A stretch of DNA of 41,732 nucleotides. Origin: JBOHRE01 sp050732635 (GTDB taxonomy: Bacteria > Gemmatimonadota > Gemmatimonadetes > Longimicrobiales > RSA9). Shown here piece by piece: positions 32,199 to 41,071 of the stretch (positions are counted from its first letter, which is position 1; each line of letters opens with the position of its first letter). The notes beneath the pieces were generated by a model. That model was not told the DNA's origin. It saw nothing but the letters and a program-made list of their open reading frames with translations, and searched no databases. The position numbers and the translations under genes are program-made. The stretch spans positions 1 to 41,732 of the forward strand of contig JBOHRE010000021.1 in the NCBI GenBank assembly GCA_050732635.1, given 5' to 3'.

Positions 32199-33532
32199 CG
32201 CTCGATTCCCAGCCGCTTCATGCGGCGGTAAAGGTTCGCACGGTCGGTCCGAAGCCGTCTGGCCGCGTCCGCGACGTTGCCGCCCGCAGCGTCGAGCGCC
32301 GCCTGGATGGTCCGGCGCTCGAACGCGTCGAGACGCGCATTCAACGGCGTCTCCTCTGCCTCCCCACCGGCTGCGGCCGGCAGCACCGCAGCCACCTCGA
32401 CGCCGCCGACGCGCAGCCCCGGGTGCAGGATCGTCAACCGCTCGCAGGTGTTGAGCAGCTCGCGGACATTCCCGGGCCAGGCATAGCGGCGGAGTCGCGC
32501 GAGCCCATCTGCGAGCAGAGTCGGCGGCTGCAACCCCTGACGCGCCTGCAGCCGTGCGAACAGGTGCGCCGTGAGCTCGGGCAGATCCTCCAGCCGCTCA
32601 CGCAATGACGGCATGCGGATCGGCAGCACATTGAGCCTGAAGAGGAGGTCTCGACGGAAGCGACCATGCGCGACCTCGGCCTCGAGATCCCGATTCGTCG
32701 CGGCAATCACGCGCACATCCACGCGGATCGGCCGCTGTGCGCCCAGTGGCTCGACTTCGCCGGTCTCCAATGTGCGCAGCAGCTTGGACTGCGCCTCGAT
32801 CCCGAGATCGGCGACCTCATCCAGGAACAGCGTGCCGGCATCAGCCAACTCGAAGCGACCGCGGCGCCGCTCGACGGCGCCCGTAAACGCGCCGCGCTCG
32901 TGCCCGAACATCTCGGATTCGACCAGCTCGCGCGGGATCGCCGCGCTGTTCACCCGCACGAACGGGCCGCTCGCCCGCCGCGACCCGGCATGGATCGCCG
33001 CCGCCGCCAGCTCCTTGCCCGTGCCGCTTTCACCGAGCAGCAGCACGCGACCATCGCTGCGGGCGACCCGCTCGAGCAGGTCACGCAGCTCGCGCATGAC
33101 CCGACTCGAGCCGACGAGCCCGCGGCTGTCACCAAGCTCCGCGGCCAGGACCCGCGCCAGCTCGCGGGCGCGCCGCACTTCCATTGCGCCTGCGACGGTG
33201 AGCAGCACGGCCTCCGGCCGCAACGGCTTCTCGATGAAGTGGAACGCGCCGAGCTTCGTGGCCCGCACGGCATCGTGTAGCGAGGCCTGCCCGCTCATCA
33301 TGATCACGGGCACCGCCGGCAGCGTGGCGCCCAGTCGTTGCAGCGTCTCGATGCCGTCAACGGGCCGCATCACCAGATCCAGCAGGACCAGATCGGGCTC
33401 CTCGCGCGCCGCCGCTTCGAGGGCGGCGTCGGCATCGGCGGCGAGCGTCACGCGGTGCCCCTCGGACTCGAGCAGCTGCCCGAGCATGCGGCGCACGTTC
33501 GGCTCATCGTCGACGATCAGTACCCGCGCCAT
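32195..33532 (-). CDS. NtrC-family sigma54-dependent response regulator
   Basis: The 445-residue regulator has an N-terminal receiver (LIVDDEPNVRRML; phospho-Asp in LVLLDLVMRP; Lys in FIEKPL), a sigma54-interacting AAA+ domain with Walker A GESGTGKE, the sigma54 contact loop HERGAFTGA, and GTLFLDEV, then a Fis-type helix-turn-helix (NVADAARRLRTDRANLYRRM). GAFTGA is intact, so it should activate sigma54 promoters. It follows the kinase gene by 24 bases and should be its partner. No nitrogen genes lie nearby, so NtrC here names the family only. Confidence 0.92.
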   Translation of the reverse strand: MARVLIVDDEPNVRRMLGQLLESEGHRVTLAADADAALEAAAREEPDLVLLDLVMRPVDGIETLQRLGATLPAVPVIMMSGQASLHDAVRATKLGAFHFIEKPLRPEAVLLTVAGAMEVRRARELARVLAAELGDSRGLVGSSRVMRELRDLLERVARSDGRVLLLGESGTGKELAAAAIHAGSRRASGPFVRVNSAAIPRELVESEMFGHERGAFTGAVERRRGRFELADAGTLFLDEVADLGIEAQSKLLRTLETGEVEPLGAQRPIRVDVRVIAATNRDLEAEVAHGRFRRDLLFRLNVLPIRMPSLRERLEDLPELTAHLFARLQARQGLQPPTLLADGLARLRRYAWPGNVRELLNTCERLTILHPGLRVGGVEVAAVLPAAAGGEAEETPLNARLDAFERRTIQAALDAAGGNVADAARRLRTDRANLYRRMKRLGIER

Positions 33533-33556
33533 GGTCAGCTCCGCGCGCCCGCGCGC

Positions 33557-34801
33557 TCACCGTAGAGCGGCGCGCGCCGCCGGTGCGGCTGGCAGCCGTA
33601 CGCAGAACTCCGCGCCACCCTCAGCCGTGTTGCGCGCCTGCACGGTGCCACCGGCGGCGCGCACGGCCTGCCGCACGATAGCCAGGCCCAGCCCGGTCCC
33701 ACCCGACTTGGTGGTCACATCGGGGTCGAACACGCGCTCGAGCAGCGGCTCCGGAATGCCACGGCCGTTATCGACCAGCCTCACCTCGATCCAGGCGCCG
33801 CCGTCGACACGGCTCAGCTCTGCCCGAATTCTCCCGCCCCCGTCCGGCGCGGCTTCGCGCACCGCCTCCGCCGCGTTGCGCACCAGATTGCGGAACGCGC
33901 GCTGCACCGCAGGATAATGGGCATAGGCGTGCGGCAGGTCGGCCTCGCTCTCGACAGCCGTCTCGACGCCGGCACCGACATCGCTTGCGAACAACGCAGA
34001 CAGCAATTCCCGCAGGTCGATTTCGCTCGGCGGCCCCTCGCCGGCCGGTCGGCCCAGCTCGGCAAACGCGGCTGCCAGCTCCTCCAGCCGGCTCGTCTCC
34101 TCCTCGATCACCGCGACCGTCTCGCGCAGTTCCGCAGCCGGGCCGGCGCGCGACAGCCGAAACGCTGCGAGCCGAAGCGGCGTCAGCGGATTCTTCATCT
34201 CGTGCGCGACGCGCCGCGCCATCTCGCCCCAGACCCGCACGCGTTCCGCTTCCAGCGCTCGTGCCCGAGCCACCAGCCGATCGGCCGCCGCGCCCCGCAG
34301 CGCCTGGCGCAGCACGCGGACCTCCTGAAACTCGTGCGGGTCGGCGGGCACGTCCGGCAGCGGCTCCTCACGCCCGAGCGCGTCTGCCCACGCAACCAGC
34401 TCGCGGATCGGGGCAACCAGCCCGCGCGCGAGCCGCCGGCTGACCGCCACCGCGAGTGCGGCGATCAGCAATGCGAGCAGGAACAGGAAGGCTGGTAACA
34501 GGTCGAGAGCGCGCTGGCCGAGAAAGCTCCAGCGGCGGGCAAGGACGAGTGACTCCGAGAGCTCACCGAAGTGGCGCGCTGCGGCTTCGGCCACCACCGC
34601 TGGCACGGTCGTGGTGTCGATCGCTGCGAGCAGCGTGCGCCCGGACCGCGCGACGTCCTCCCATGGACCGAGCGTACCGGTCAGCTCCAGCGCCCGTGAG
34701 CCCACCCACATCGCCGTGAGCAGAACGATGAGCGCCGGAACCACGGCAAGGCCGAAGAGCCACGCGAACAGTCGGCGCTCGAACAGCCGCCTCGCTCGCA
34801 T
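33557..34801 (-). CDS. NtrY-like membrane sensor histidine kinase
   Basis: The 414-residue kinase has two membrane helices (about 12-35, FAWLFGLAVVPALIVLL, and about 98-122), a short extracytoplasmic loop, a HAMP region (RGLVAPIRELVAWADAL), a HisKA with H in VAHEMKNPLTPLR, and HATPase_c with NLVRNAAEAV, DNGRGIPE and GGTGLGLAIV. HEMKNPLTP is typical of the NtrB/NtrY branch. No PAS domain is evident. ATG at 34801 is chosen because the first helix follows it closely; the frame is open upstream. It should phosphorylate the NtrC-type regulator encoded next. Confidence 0.9.
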   Translation of the reverse strand: MRARRLFERRLFAWLFGLAVVPALIVLLTAMWVGSRALELTGTLGPWEDVARSGRTLLAAIDTTTVPAVVAEAAARHFGELSESLVLARRWSFLGQRALDLLPAFLFLLALLIAALAVAVSRRLARGLVAPIRELVAWADALGREEPLPDVPADPHEFQEVRVLRQALRGAAADRLVARARALEAERVRVWGEMARRVAHEMKNPLTPLRLAAFRLSRAGPAAELRETVAVIEEETSRLEELAAAFAELGRPAGEGPPSEIDLRELLSALFASDVGAGVETAVESEADLPHAYAHYPAVQRAFRNLVRNAAEAVREAAPDGGGRIRAELSRVDGGAWIEVRLVDNGRGIPEPLLERVFDPDVTTKSGGTGLGLAIVRQAVRAAGGTVQARNTAEGGAEFCVRLPAAPAARAALR

Positions 34802-35121
34802 GGCGTCAGCGCCGCCGTTCGGGATGGGCTGGCTGCCGTAGCCGTGTGACCGCCGCTGCACCGCCAGCTCGCACACGTCGCGGCGCGGTCGAGCACGTCA
34901 GCCTTGACGCCGCTGGCTCTGGATTCCTTATTGTTTCGTACATGGCTCAGGCAATCGCCTCCCCTCCGAGCCTTCGCTGTAGAGCGATCCTCCCCTCGGC
35001 TCGTGCGCGGCCGACCGCAAGCTAGAGCGCGCGTCGGCGTGGTATCAAGGACGGCACGGTTTCGTCGATGGACGGAACTCCGCCCGGACGGGACCGGTAA
35101 TTCCAGGCAGGAGGATGGGGC
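34802..35121. other. 320-base divergent intergenic region
   Basis: This gap lies between the NtrY-like kinase (minus) and the hypothetical gene at 35122 (plus). A poor promoter-like pair, TTGACG (34904-34909) and TATTGT (34929-34934), has a 19-base spacer. A strong Shine-Dalgarno, AGGAGGA at 35109-35115, sets the plus-strand start. I see no repeat, hairpin or RNA gene in the rest. Confidence 0.4.
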
Positions 35122-35859
35122 ATGATCGTACCGAACGCTCGTGCATCTTTCGGCCGTGCCGAGGCGGGGATCGTTCTCGGCCTGCTCGCGAACCGCGATT
35201 CCGCGGCGCGCGTCAGGGAAGAGGAGCGCCTGCGCGAGGAGGGGTTCGATTCCCTGCTGGACGATCCGCGCACGCTGAACGCGCTGCTCACCGCGTCCTC
35301 GCTGAGTGGCGTATCACCGGGCTTGATCTACTACGTCCTCGTTCGTCACGCACTCCTCGAGGTCGGTGTCAAGGATCGCCTGATCGCCGACTATGTGGCC
35401 GCGCTCCTGTTTCGCTTCGGCCTGCGTGACCACGCCAACCGCATCGAGGAGCGCCCCGATGAGCGCTTCGACTACATTGTCGACATCGTGGCGGCGCTCT
35501 CGACCGCGACCGGCCGGGACGCCTTCATGCTGCACGCGCACCTCGGCAACTTCGCCCTCTGGGTCAGCGGTATCTTTCCGGATCGCATTTCCGCGCTCGT
35601 GCAGCGCCGGGGCGCGCCCGATCTCGGCTACTATGAGGAAATGGGCACGACCGGCTATCGCCTGGCTTCGGAGTCCAGTGACGCGTCGCGCTACGGGCTC
35701 GGCAAGCTGCTGCGGAACTGCGCCGAGACGTTCCCGACACTGCGCGTCGCGCTCAACCGCGTCTCGGACCGCTATTTCTTCCCGCAACGCGGCGATCCCG
35801 TCGAGCGGCTGCTACGCCAGGTGCGCGATGATGTGCGCAACCCGGCGACCTCGAACTGA
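35122..35859 (+). CDS. conserved hypothetical protein
   Basis: I do not recognise the family of this 245-residue protein. It is mainly helical and soluble, with no signal peptide or membrane helix. Notable stretches are LREEGFDSLLDDPRTLNALL (an N-terminal helical repeat region), HALLEVGVKDRLIADYVAALLFRFG, and an aromatic and glycine-rich segment HLGNFALWVSGIFPDRI, with YYEEMGTTGYRLASESSDA in the last third. The start is firm: AGGAGGA lies 6 bases before the ATG. It stops 2 bases from the convergent PilB-like gene. Confidence 0.75.
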   Translation: MIVPNARASFGRAEAGIVLGLLANRDSAARVREEERLREEGFDSLLDDPRTLNALLTASSLSGVSPGLIYYVLVRHALLEVGVKDRLIADYVAALLFRFGLRDHANRIEERPDERFDYIVDIVAALSTATGRDAFMLHAHLGNFALWVSGIFPDRISALVQRRGAPDLGYYEEMGTTGYRLASESSDASRYGLGKLLRNCAETFPTLRVALNRVSDRYFFPQRGDPVERLLRQVRDDVRNPATSN

Positions 35860-35861
35860 GC

Positions 35862-37751
35862 TCAAGCCGCGGACCCACAGCGCGGACAGCAGCTCCAGGC
35901 CCGCTCGATGCGGGCGCCGCACGGACAGCGCCGACCCAGTCGCTGGCCGCACCATGGGCAGAGCAGGTACCGCGGACGTACCTCTGCGCCGCACCGCGGA
36001 CAGGCTGGTGAATGTCCATGGAGCGCGCTGAGCACGGGCTTCACTTCCTCCAGCGCCGTCACGCCGGAGCGCACCTTCTCCCACGCGTCCTGCGCCAGTG
36101 AGCGCATCCCGCCGCGGGCGGCGGCGCGGCCGATGCGATCGGCGCCGGCGCCGCTCAGGATCAGCTCGCGGACGCGAACATCGACATCCAGGATCTCAAA
36201 CACGCCGACGCGGCCGCTGAAGCCGGTGCCATCGCAGCGATCGCAGCCGCCCGGTTCGGGCACGTCGGCCGTGGTGGCCGGCAAGCCGAGCGCGCGCAGC
36301 TCACGCTCAGTCGCTCGACGAGTGCTGCAGCAATGCGGGCAGACACGGCGCACCAGGCGCTGCGCGACCACACCGATCAGCCCGTCCGCCACGAGATAGC
36401 GCGCCGCGCCGATGTCCAGCAGTCGCGTCACTGCCGTGGCCGCGTCATTGGTATGCAGCGTCGACAACATCAGGTGGCCGGTCATCGCCGCAGCCATGCC
36501 GACCTCGGCAGTTTCGCGGTCCCGCATCTCGCCGATCATCACCACATCGGGATCCTGGCGCAGGACGGAGCGCAGGCCAGCCACGAAGCTGACGCCGCCG
36601 CGTGTCTGAACCTGCACCTGCGTAACGCCCGAGAGCCGGTACTCGACCGGGTCCTCCAACGTCGTGATGTTGCGCCGCTCACGGTCGAGTGAATTGAGCG
36701 CCGCGTACAGCGTTGTCGTCTTGCCGCTCCCGGTCGGGCCGGTCACCAGGATCGCGCCATGGTCATGGGCGAGCAGGCGGTCGAGCCGCTCGCGGTTTGC
36801 GCCGCTCAGACCGAGCGTGTCGAGCGACGGCGGCGCTGCACCGCCTTCGAGCAGTCGCAGCACGACCTTTTCGCCGGCCACGCTCGGCAGAGTCGACACC
36901 CGGAGGACCAGGTCGCGCCCGCCCGCACGTACGCCGCAGCGACCATCCTGCGGCACTCGCTTCGTTGCAATGTCGAGCCGTGCCATGACCTTCACGCGGG
37001 ACACGACTCCTGCCGCGACTCGCGCGGGCAACAGCACGAGCTCTCGCAGCACGCCGTCCACCCGGGCGCGGACGCGCACGCCGCGCGACTCCGGCTCGAT
37101 GTGCACATCGCTCGCCCGCGCGCCGGCGGCGCGCTCCAGCAGCAGGTCCACCAGCGCGACGATGGGCGGCGCTTCGGACGCCCGACGCAGCAACCCCACC
37201 TCGTCGGGTCGCGGGTCGTTCGGCCCGCCTGGTTCCAGTCGGGCGAGCACCAGCTCGAGGTCGCCCGCTTCGTAGGCTGCCGCGATCCCGGCCACGACTG
37301 CGCCCCGCGTAGCCACCACCGCATCGATCGACCGTCCGGTCCGGAACCGGAGGTCGTCGAGTGCACCGGCGTCGAGCGGGTCGGCCATCGCCACACGCAG
37401 CGCGCGGTCGTGCAGTTCGAGCGGCACGACGCACAGGCGCGTTGCCAGCTCACGCTCGATCAGCCGTGCGGCTGCCGGGTCCGGCACCAGCGGCGGCGCC
37501 AGGTACGACAAGCGAAGTTGTGCCGCGAGCGCGCGAGCGACCCGCTCCTCGCTCACACCGTGGCGGACCAGGATCTCGCCCAGCCGCTCGCGCGTGCGAC
37601 GCTGCTCGAGCAACGCGCTCTCCACCTGCTCCGGCGTCGCGTCACCGCGCGCAATAAGCAGCCGTCCCAGCACTCGCGGCTCGATGCGCGAGCGGACCGC
37701 CGGGCCCGGCACTGTCGCCGGACTCGAGCCGATTTCCTTGGTTTCGTTCAC
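35862..37751 (-). CDS. GspE/PilB-family secretion or pilus ATPase with an extra C-terminal zinc-ribbon tail
   Basis: The 629-residue ATPase has an N-terminal MshEN-type region (about 25-160), then the GspE/PilB motor with Walker A GPTGSGKT (338-345), Asp box LEDPVE, Walker B VVMIGEMRD (403-411), His box LMLSTLHTND, and the usual tetracysteine pair CPHC (471-474) and CDRC (503-506). It powers type IV pilus extension or type II secretion. Beyond the normal end, residues 584-625 add cysteines CPRC, CPWC, CPC and CCPRC, which look like a double zinc ribbon. GTG is the start. No other pilus or secretion gene lies in the window. Confidence 0.88.
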   Translation of the reverse strand: MNETKEIGSSPATVPGPAVRSRIEPRVLGRLLIARGDATPEQVESALLEQRRTRERLGEILVRHGVSEERVARALAAQLRLSYLAPPLVPDPAAARLIERELATRLCVVPLELHDRALRVAMADPLDAGALDDLRFRTGRSIDAVVATRGAVVAGIAAAYEAGDLELVLARLEPGGPNDPRPDEVGLLRRASEAPPIVALVDLLLERAAGARASDVHIEPESRGVRVRARVDGVLRELVLLPARVAAGVVSRVKVMARLDIATKRVPQDGRCGVRAGGRDLVLRVSTLPSVAGEKVVLRLLEGGAAPPSLDTLGLSGANRERLDRLLAHDHGAILVTGPTGSGKTTTLYAALNSLDRERRNITTLEDPVEYRLSGVTQVQVQTRGGVSFVAGLRSVLRQDPDVVMIGEMRDRETAEVGMAAAMTGHLMLSTLHTNDAATAVTRLLDIGAARYLVADGLIGVVAQRLVRRVCPHCCSTRRATERELRALGLPATTADVPEPGGCDRCDGTGFSGRVGVFEILDVDVRVRELILSGAGADRIGRAAARGGMRSLAQDAWEKVRSGVTALEEVKPVLSALHGHSPACPRCGAEVRPRYLLCPWCGQRLGRRCPCGARIERAWSCCPRCGSAA

Positions 37752-37812
37752 CGGCTCAACCGTAGGGCCGCGGACGGGGCGGTGACATGGCCGCCTGCGC
37801 CGCGCCCGCTGC

Positions 37813-38505
37813 TCAGGCCCGTGTGTGCCTGCGGTGTACCGGCTCGAACACGACGAGGCCAGCCACCAGCCAGATCAGGCCGACGGCCGTTCCGCCCACG
37901 ACGTCGGTGGGCCAGTGCACGGCGAGGTACAGGCGGGAATAGGTGTTCACCACGAAGATGGCGGCCGCAACCCAGTATGCCCAGGTACCGTAGCCACTAC
38001 GGTGGATCAGATACGCCGCCGTGAACAGCACCGACGTGACCGCGATGGAATGGCCGCTCGGATACGCGGGCAGCGCATACTGGCCGCGCAGCTCGTACAG
38101 CTCCGGCCGCGGCCGAGCCAGCACCAGCTTCAGCGCCGGATTGAGCGCCCAGCTGCCGAGCTGGATGGCAACCAGGTGCAGCATCGCCGCGTGGCGTTCA
38201 TGGCGCCACAGCCAGAACGCCGCAACGGCCGTGATCGGCGCCAGCGAGTAGTTGGTCCCGAGATAGGGGACCCAGAGCAGGATCGGGTCCAGGTAGGGAT
38301 TGACCGTTTGCTGCACCAGAGCGAGCAGCGCGCGTTCCCAGTCCGCGCCCTCGGTCCACCAGCCGCTTGCCATGAAGAGCAGGCCGAGCACGGCGCCCAC
38401 AGCGAACGACGCTGCCCACCACAGGGCGAGCCGTCCCCAGGCGACATCGCCCAGCACCTCCCTCGCTTGCTGGCGCGGCGTCGTGGCCGGGCCGCCTGCG
38501 CTCAC
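37813..38505 (-). CDS. PAP2-superfamily membrane phosphatase (second of a tandem pair)
   Basis: The 230-residue protein has five to six membrane helices and the three phosphatase motifs: KLVLARPRP (126-134), PSGH (149-152), and SRLYLAVHWPTDV (190-202). Such enzymes dephosphorylate lipid phosphates such as undecaprenyl pyrophosphate or phosphatidate at the membrane. GTG at 38505 is chosen because it overlaps the stop of the first PAP2 gene as GTGA. The frame is open far upstream inside that gene. Confidence 0.88.
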   Translation of the reverse strand: MSAGGPATTPRQQAREVLGDVAWGRLALWWAASFAVGAVLGLLFMASGWWTEGADWERALLALVQQTVNPYLDPILLWVPYLGTNYSLAPITAVAAFWLWRHERHAAMLHLVAIQLGSWALNPALKLVLARPRPELYELRGQYALPAYPSGHSIAVTSVLFTAAYLIHRSGYGTWAYWVAAAIFVVNTYSRLYLAVHWPTDVVGGTAVGLIWLVAGLVVFEPVHRRHTRA

Positions 38506-39326
38506 TCGCGCACTCCTGCCTCGCGCTCCTCCTCGGCATGCAGATCCTTCTCCTCCGTCTCGACTTCCGGGTGCCGCGGCGCGAAGTATTTCAGCGCCGT
38601 CAGCGCCGACGCCACGATCAGGATCCACGCCAGTCCCGCGATGAAGCCACCGAGGACATCGGTCGGGTAGTGTACGCCGAGATAGATTCGGCTGAGTCCG
38701 ATGCCAATGACGATCAGCGCGGCGAATCCCCAGGTGAACCGCCGCAGCGCAGGTGTCGGCTCGAGTCGGCCGACCAGGTAGGCCACGGTGCCGTAACCGA
38801 CGAACGCGGACATCGCGTGACCCGAGGGGAACGATTCGGTCATGACCTGTGCGCCCCACTCGACAACGGACGGGCGCGGCCGGCCGTATGCGCCTTTCAG
38901 CACGGTCGACAGTGCGGCGGAGCCGATGATCGCGATCCAGAGCAGCAGCACGGAGTAACGGTGCCGAGTGAGCCACAGCACGACCGATACGCTGGCGTAC
39001 AGGATCGCCAGTACCAGGGTGTTGCCGAGCGAGGTGACCTCGAGCGCAAGGTGATCGAGCAGCGGGGAGCGCCGAGCCTCGATCCAGCGCAGCACGCTCT
39101 CGTCGATGCTCTGCGTGAAGCCGCCCAGCACGACCTCACCGAACGCTGCGAACAGCAACGCCGCACCCACGCCGATCGCGAAGCCGACCGAGACGAACGC
39201 CGCAAAGGCCGTGTAGAATCCCTGGACGTGCCGCGCAATGAAGCGCAGCGTACGATACAGCGCATCGGCGATGGGCTTCCACCGCCGTGGCCGCCGGCGG
39301 CGCTCTACGGCTGGATCGCGATCCAT
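38502..39326 (-). CDS. PAP2-superfamily membrane phosphatase (first of a tandem pair)
   Basis: The 274-residue protein is longer than its neighbour, with a basic N-terminal tail of about 30 residues, several membrane helices, and the motifs KGAYGRPRP, PSGH, and SRIYLGVHYPTDV. An acidic cytosolic tail (EVETEEKDLHAEEEREAG) follows. It should act on a lipid phosphate. Tandem PAP2 genes may arise by duplication, but the two share only motif-level similarity by eye. It is divergent from the ABC transporter genes, with 57 bases between starts. Confidence 0.88.
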   Translation of the reverse strand: MDRDPAVERRRRPRRWKPIADALYRTLRFIARHVQGFYTAFAAFVSVGFAIGVGAALLFAAFGEVVLGGFTQSIDESVLRWIEARRSPLLDHLALEVTSLGNTLVLAILYASVSVVLWLTRHRYSVLLLWIAIIGSAALSTVLKGAYGRPRPSVVEWGAQVMTESFPSGHAMSAFVGYGTVAYLVGRLEPTPALRRFTWGFAALIVIGIGLSRIYLGVHYPTDVLGGFIAGLAWILIVASALTALKYFAPRHPEVETEEKDLHAEEEREAGVRE

Positions 39327-39383
39327 GACGAGCGGCGCTGGAGGCAGGATGCATGCCCGGTTCCCTCGTGCACGGCTGAGTGA

Positions 39384-40310
39384 ATGATCGAGATCGAGAG
39401 CCTGGCGAAACGGTATCGCTCAGCGTCCGGCCGCCACACCGTCGACGCCCTCGACGACCTGACGCTCTCGGTCGCGCGCGGCGAGGTCATGGCCATCATC
39501 GGGCCGAACGGAGCCGGCAAGACCACCTTGCTCGCCGCACTGCTCGGCTTCATCCGGCCGACTTCCGGGACCATCGGCATCGCGGGCTCGGCGCCCCGAA
39601 CCTACGTCCGCCTACACGGCGCGAGCTATGTGCCGGAGCGCGTCTCGCTGCCCGGCCGCTGGCGGATTCGCAGCGCGCTGCGCGCACTGGCGCGCCTGGA
39701 AGGTCTGGACCGGGCCGCGGCTCGTCTGCGCGCCGACGCGCTCATCGATCGCTTCGGTCTCGAGGCGGTCGCCGGCCGGGAAGCCCGATTCCTGTCCCAC
39801 GGCATGCTACAGCGCGTCGGTCTCGCTCAGGCGCTGCTCGCGCGACGCGAGTTGGTCGTGCTCGATGAGCCGGGCATCGGTCTCGATCCGCTGTGGCGCA
39901 TGCAGTTGCGCGAGCTGCTCCTCGAACTGCGGGCCGAGGGGCGCACCGTGCTCATCGCCAGTCACGACCTCGCCGAGCTCGAGCGCATCGCCTCGCGCGC
40001 CGCCCTGCTCGAGAACGGACGCGTGCGCGAGCTCATCGAGCTCGAAGGGGCCGCCGGCGACACCCGCTACCGCTTGCGTTTGCGGGCGCCGACCGAACTC
40101 GCACGCAGCGTCTTCCCGGCGCTGGATGCGCTTCGGCACGAGGATGGTACGCTGGAGTTCACAGTGCGTGTGGCCGATCCGCTGGACTTGAGCATCCGCC
40201 TCGCTGCCCTGCTCGATGCGGGCGCCGTCCTGATCGGTGTCTGGCCGCAGGTCGAGCACCTCGAGGAGCGGGTTCGGCGCACGCTCGATCGCGAGGCCGG
40301 CTCACCATGA
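39384..40310 (+). CDS. ABC transporter ATPase
   Basis: The 308-residue nucleotide-binding subunit has Walker A GPNGAGKTT (40-48), a modified signature loop LSHGMLQRVGLAQALL in place of LSGGQ, Walker B ELVVLDEPGIGLDP, and the H-loop ASHD. The LSHGM form is common in CcmA/YhbF-like export ATPases. The C-terminal region of about 80 residues is a further small domain. It overlaps the permease gene by 4 bases and works with it. The substrate is unknown. Confidence 0.9.
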   Translation: MIEIESLAKRYRSASGRHTVDALDDLTLSVARGEVMAIIGPNGAGKTTLLAALLGFIRPTSGTIGIAGSAPRTYVRLHGASYVPERVSLPGRWRIRSALRALARLEGLDRAAARLRADALIDRFGLEAVAGREARFLSHGMLQRVGLAQALLARRELVVLDEPGIGLDPLWRMQLRELLLELRAEGRTVLIASHDLAELERIASRAALLENGRVRELIELEGAAGDTRYRLRLRAPTELARSVFPALDALRHEDGTLEFTVRVADPLDLSIRLAALLDAGAVLIGVWPQVEHLEERVRRTLDREAGSP

Positions 40311-41071
40311 GGGCGACATCGCTGTTCGGCCCCACGCTGCACGCGCTGCGGCCCCGGCTGCTGGCGCTGCTCGCGCTCGCTGCCGTATTCCTGTTCGTCG
40401 CGCTCAGCGCCGCGCTGTTCCTGCGCGATGAGGCCGGCCACGTCGAGATCGGGCAGCTCTTCCTGATCGGCGGGTATCCGCTGGCATCCGCAGTGTTGCT
40501 GCTCGGTTGGCTCCTCAGCCGCTTCCCGATGATCGCCGCGCTCGTGCTGCTCGCCGGCTTCTTCAGTGCCGATCACGAGCGCGGGCACGCCCGCCTGATC
40601 GCCACCCGACCCGTCTCCCTGACCGGCGTCTATGGAGCACGCCTGCTGCTGCTGATCGGACTGGCGTTCCTGATCAGCGCGCTCCTGCTGCCGCTCTTCG
40701 ATCTGCTCATGCTCGGCGGGCACTGGGCCGGGCCTGTCGTCTTCGTCATTATTGCCGGGCAGATCCTCGTCTACGGCAGTCTCTGCGCCCTGCTCTCCAT
40801 ATGGACTCGCGGCGATGCCTGGATCACGCTGCTCATCGCCATCATCGCCATCACCTGGGACGCCGTGTTGCGCGTAGGTAGCGTATACGTGCCGCCCGGT
40901 GCGCGCGCCTTTGTCGGCACGCTGCTGCCGCCGCAGTCGGCGATGTTCCGGCTGGAAGGCGCCTATTCCGCCACCCAAGCGATCCCGTGGGATGCCTTCG
41001 CATTCGTCGTCGCCTGGTCGTTCGTCGTGCTGCTCCTGGCCGCCGCGTCTCTGCGGCTGCGCGAGCTGTAA
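40307..41071 (+). CDS. ABC transporter permease
   Basis: The 254-residue membrane protein has about six helices (for example AALLALLALAAVFLFVAL-type and LLLLIGLAFLISALLLPL stretches) and the ABC2-type layout of an export permease. ATG at 40307 overlaps the ATPase stop (ATGA), and the frame is open upstream inside that gene. With the ATPase it forms a two-gene exporter; nothing in the sequence tells the cargo. The stop is TAA, immediately before a palindromic repeat. Confidence 0.85.
   Translation: MRATSLFGPTLHALRPRLLALLALAAVFLFVALSAALFLRDEAGHVEIGQLFLIGGYPLASAVLLLGWLLSRFPMIAALVLLAGFFSADHERGHARLIATRPVSLTGVYGARLLLLIGLAFLISALLLPLFDLLMLGGHWAGPVVFVIIAGQILVYGSLCALLSIWTRGDAWITLLIAIIAITWDAVLRVGSVYVPPGARAFVGTLLPPQSAMFRLEGAYSATQAIPWDAFAFVVAWSFVVLLLAAASLRLREL

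Noticed and set aside
32195..34801. Nitrogen regulation by NtrB/NtrC
   Set aside because: Family motifs fit, but no glnA, glnB, amt or other nitrogen genes are nearby; neighbours are envelope proteins.
34904..34934. Promoter for the hypothetical gene at 35122
   Set aside because: TTGACG is good but the 19-base spacer, weak -10 (TATTGT) and a leader of nearly 190 bases make it doubtful.
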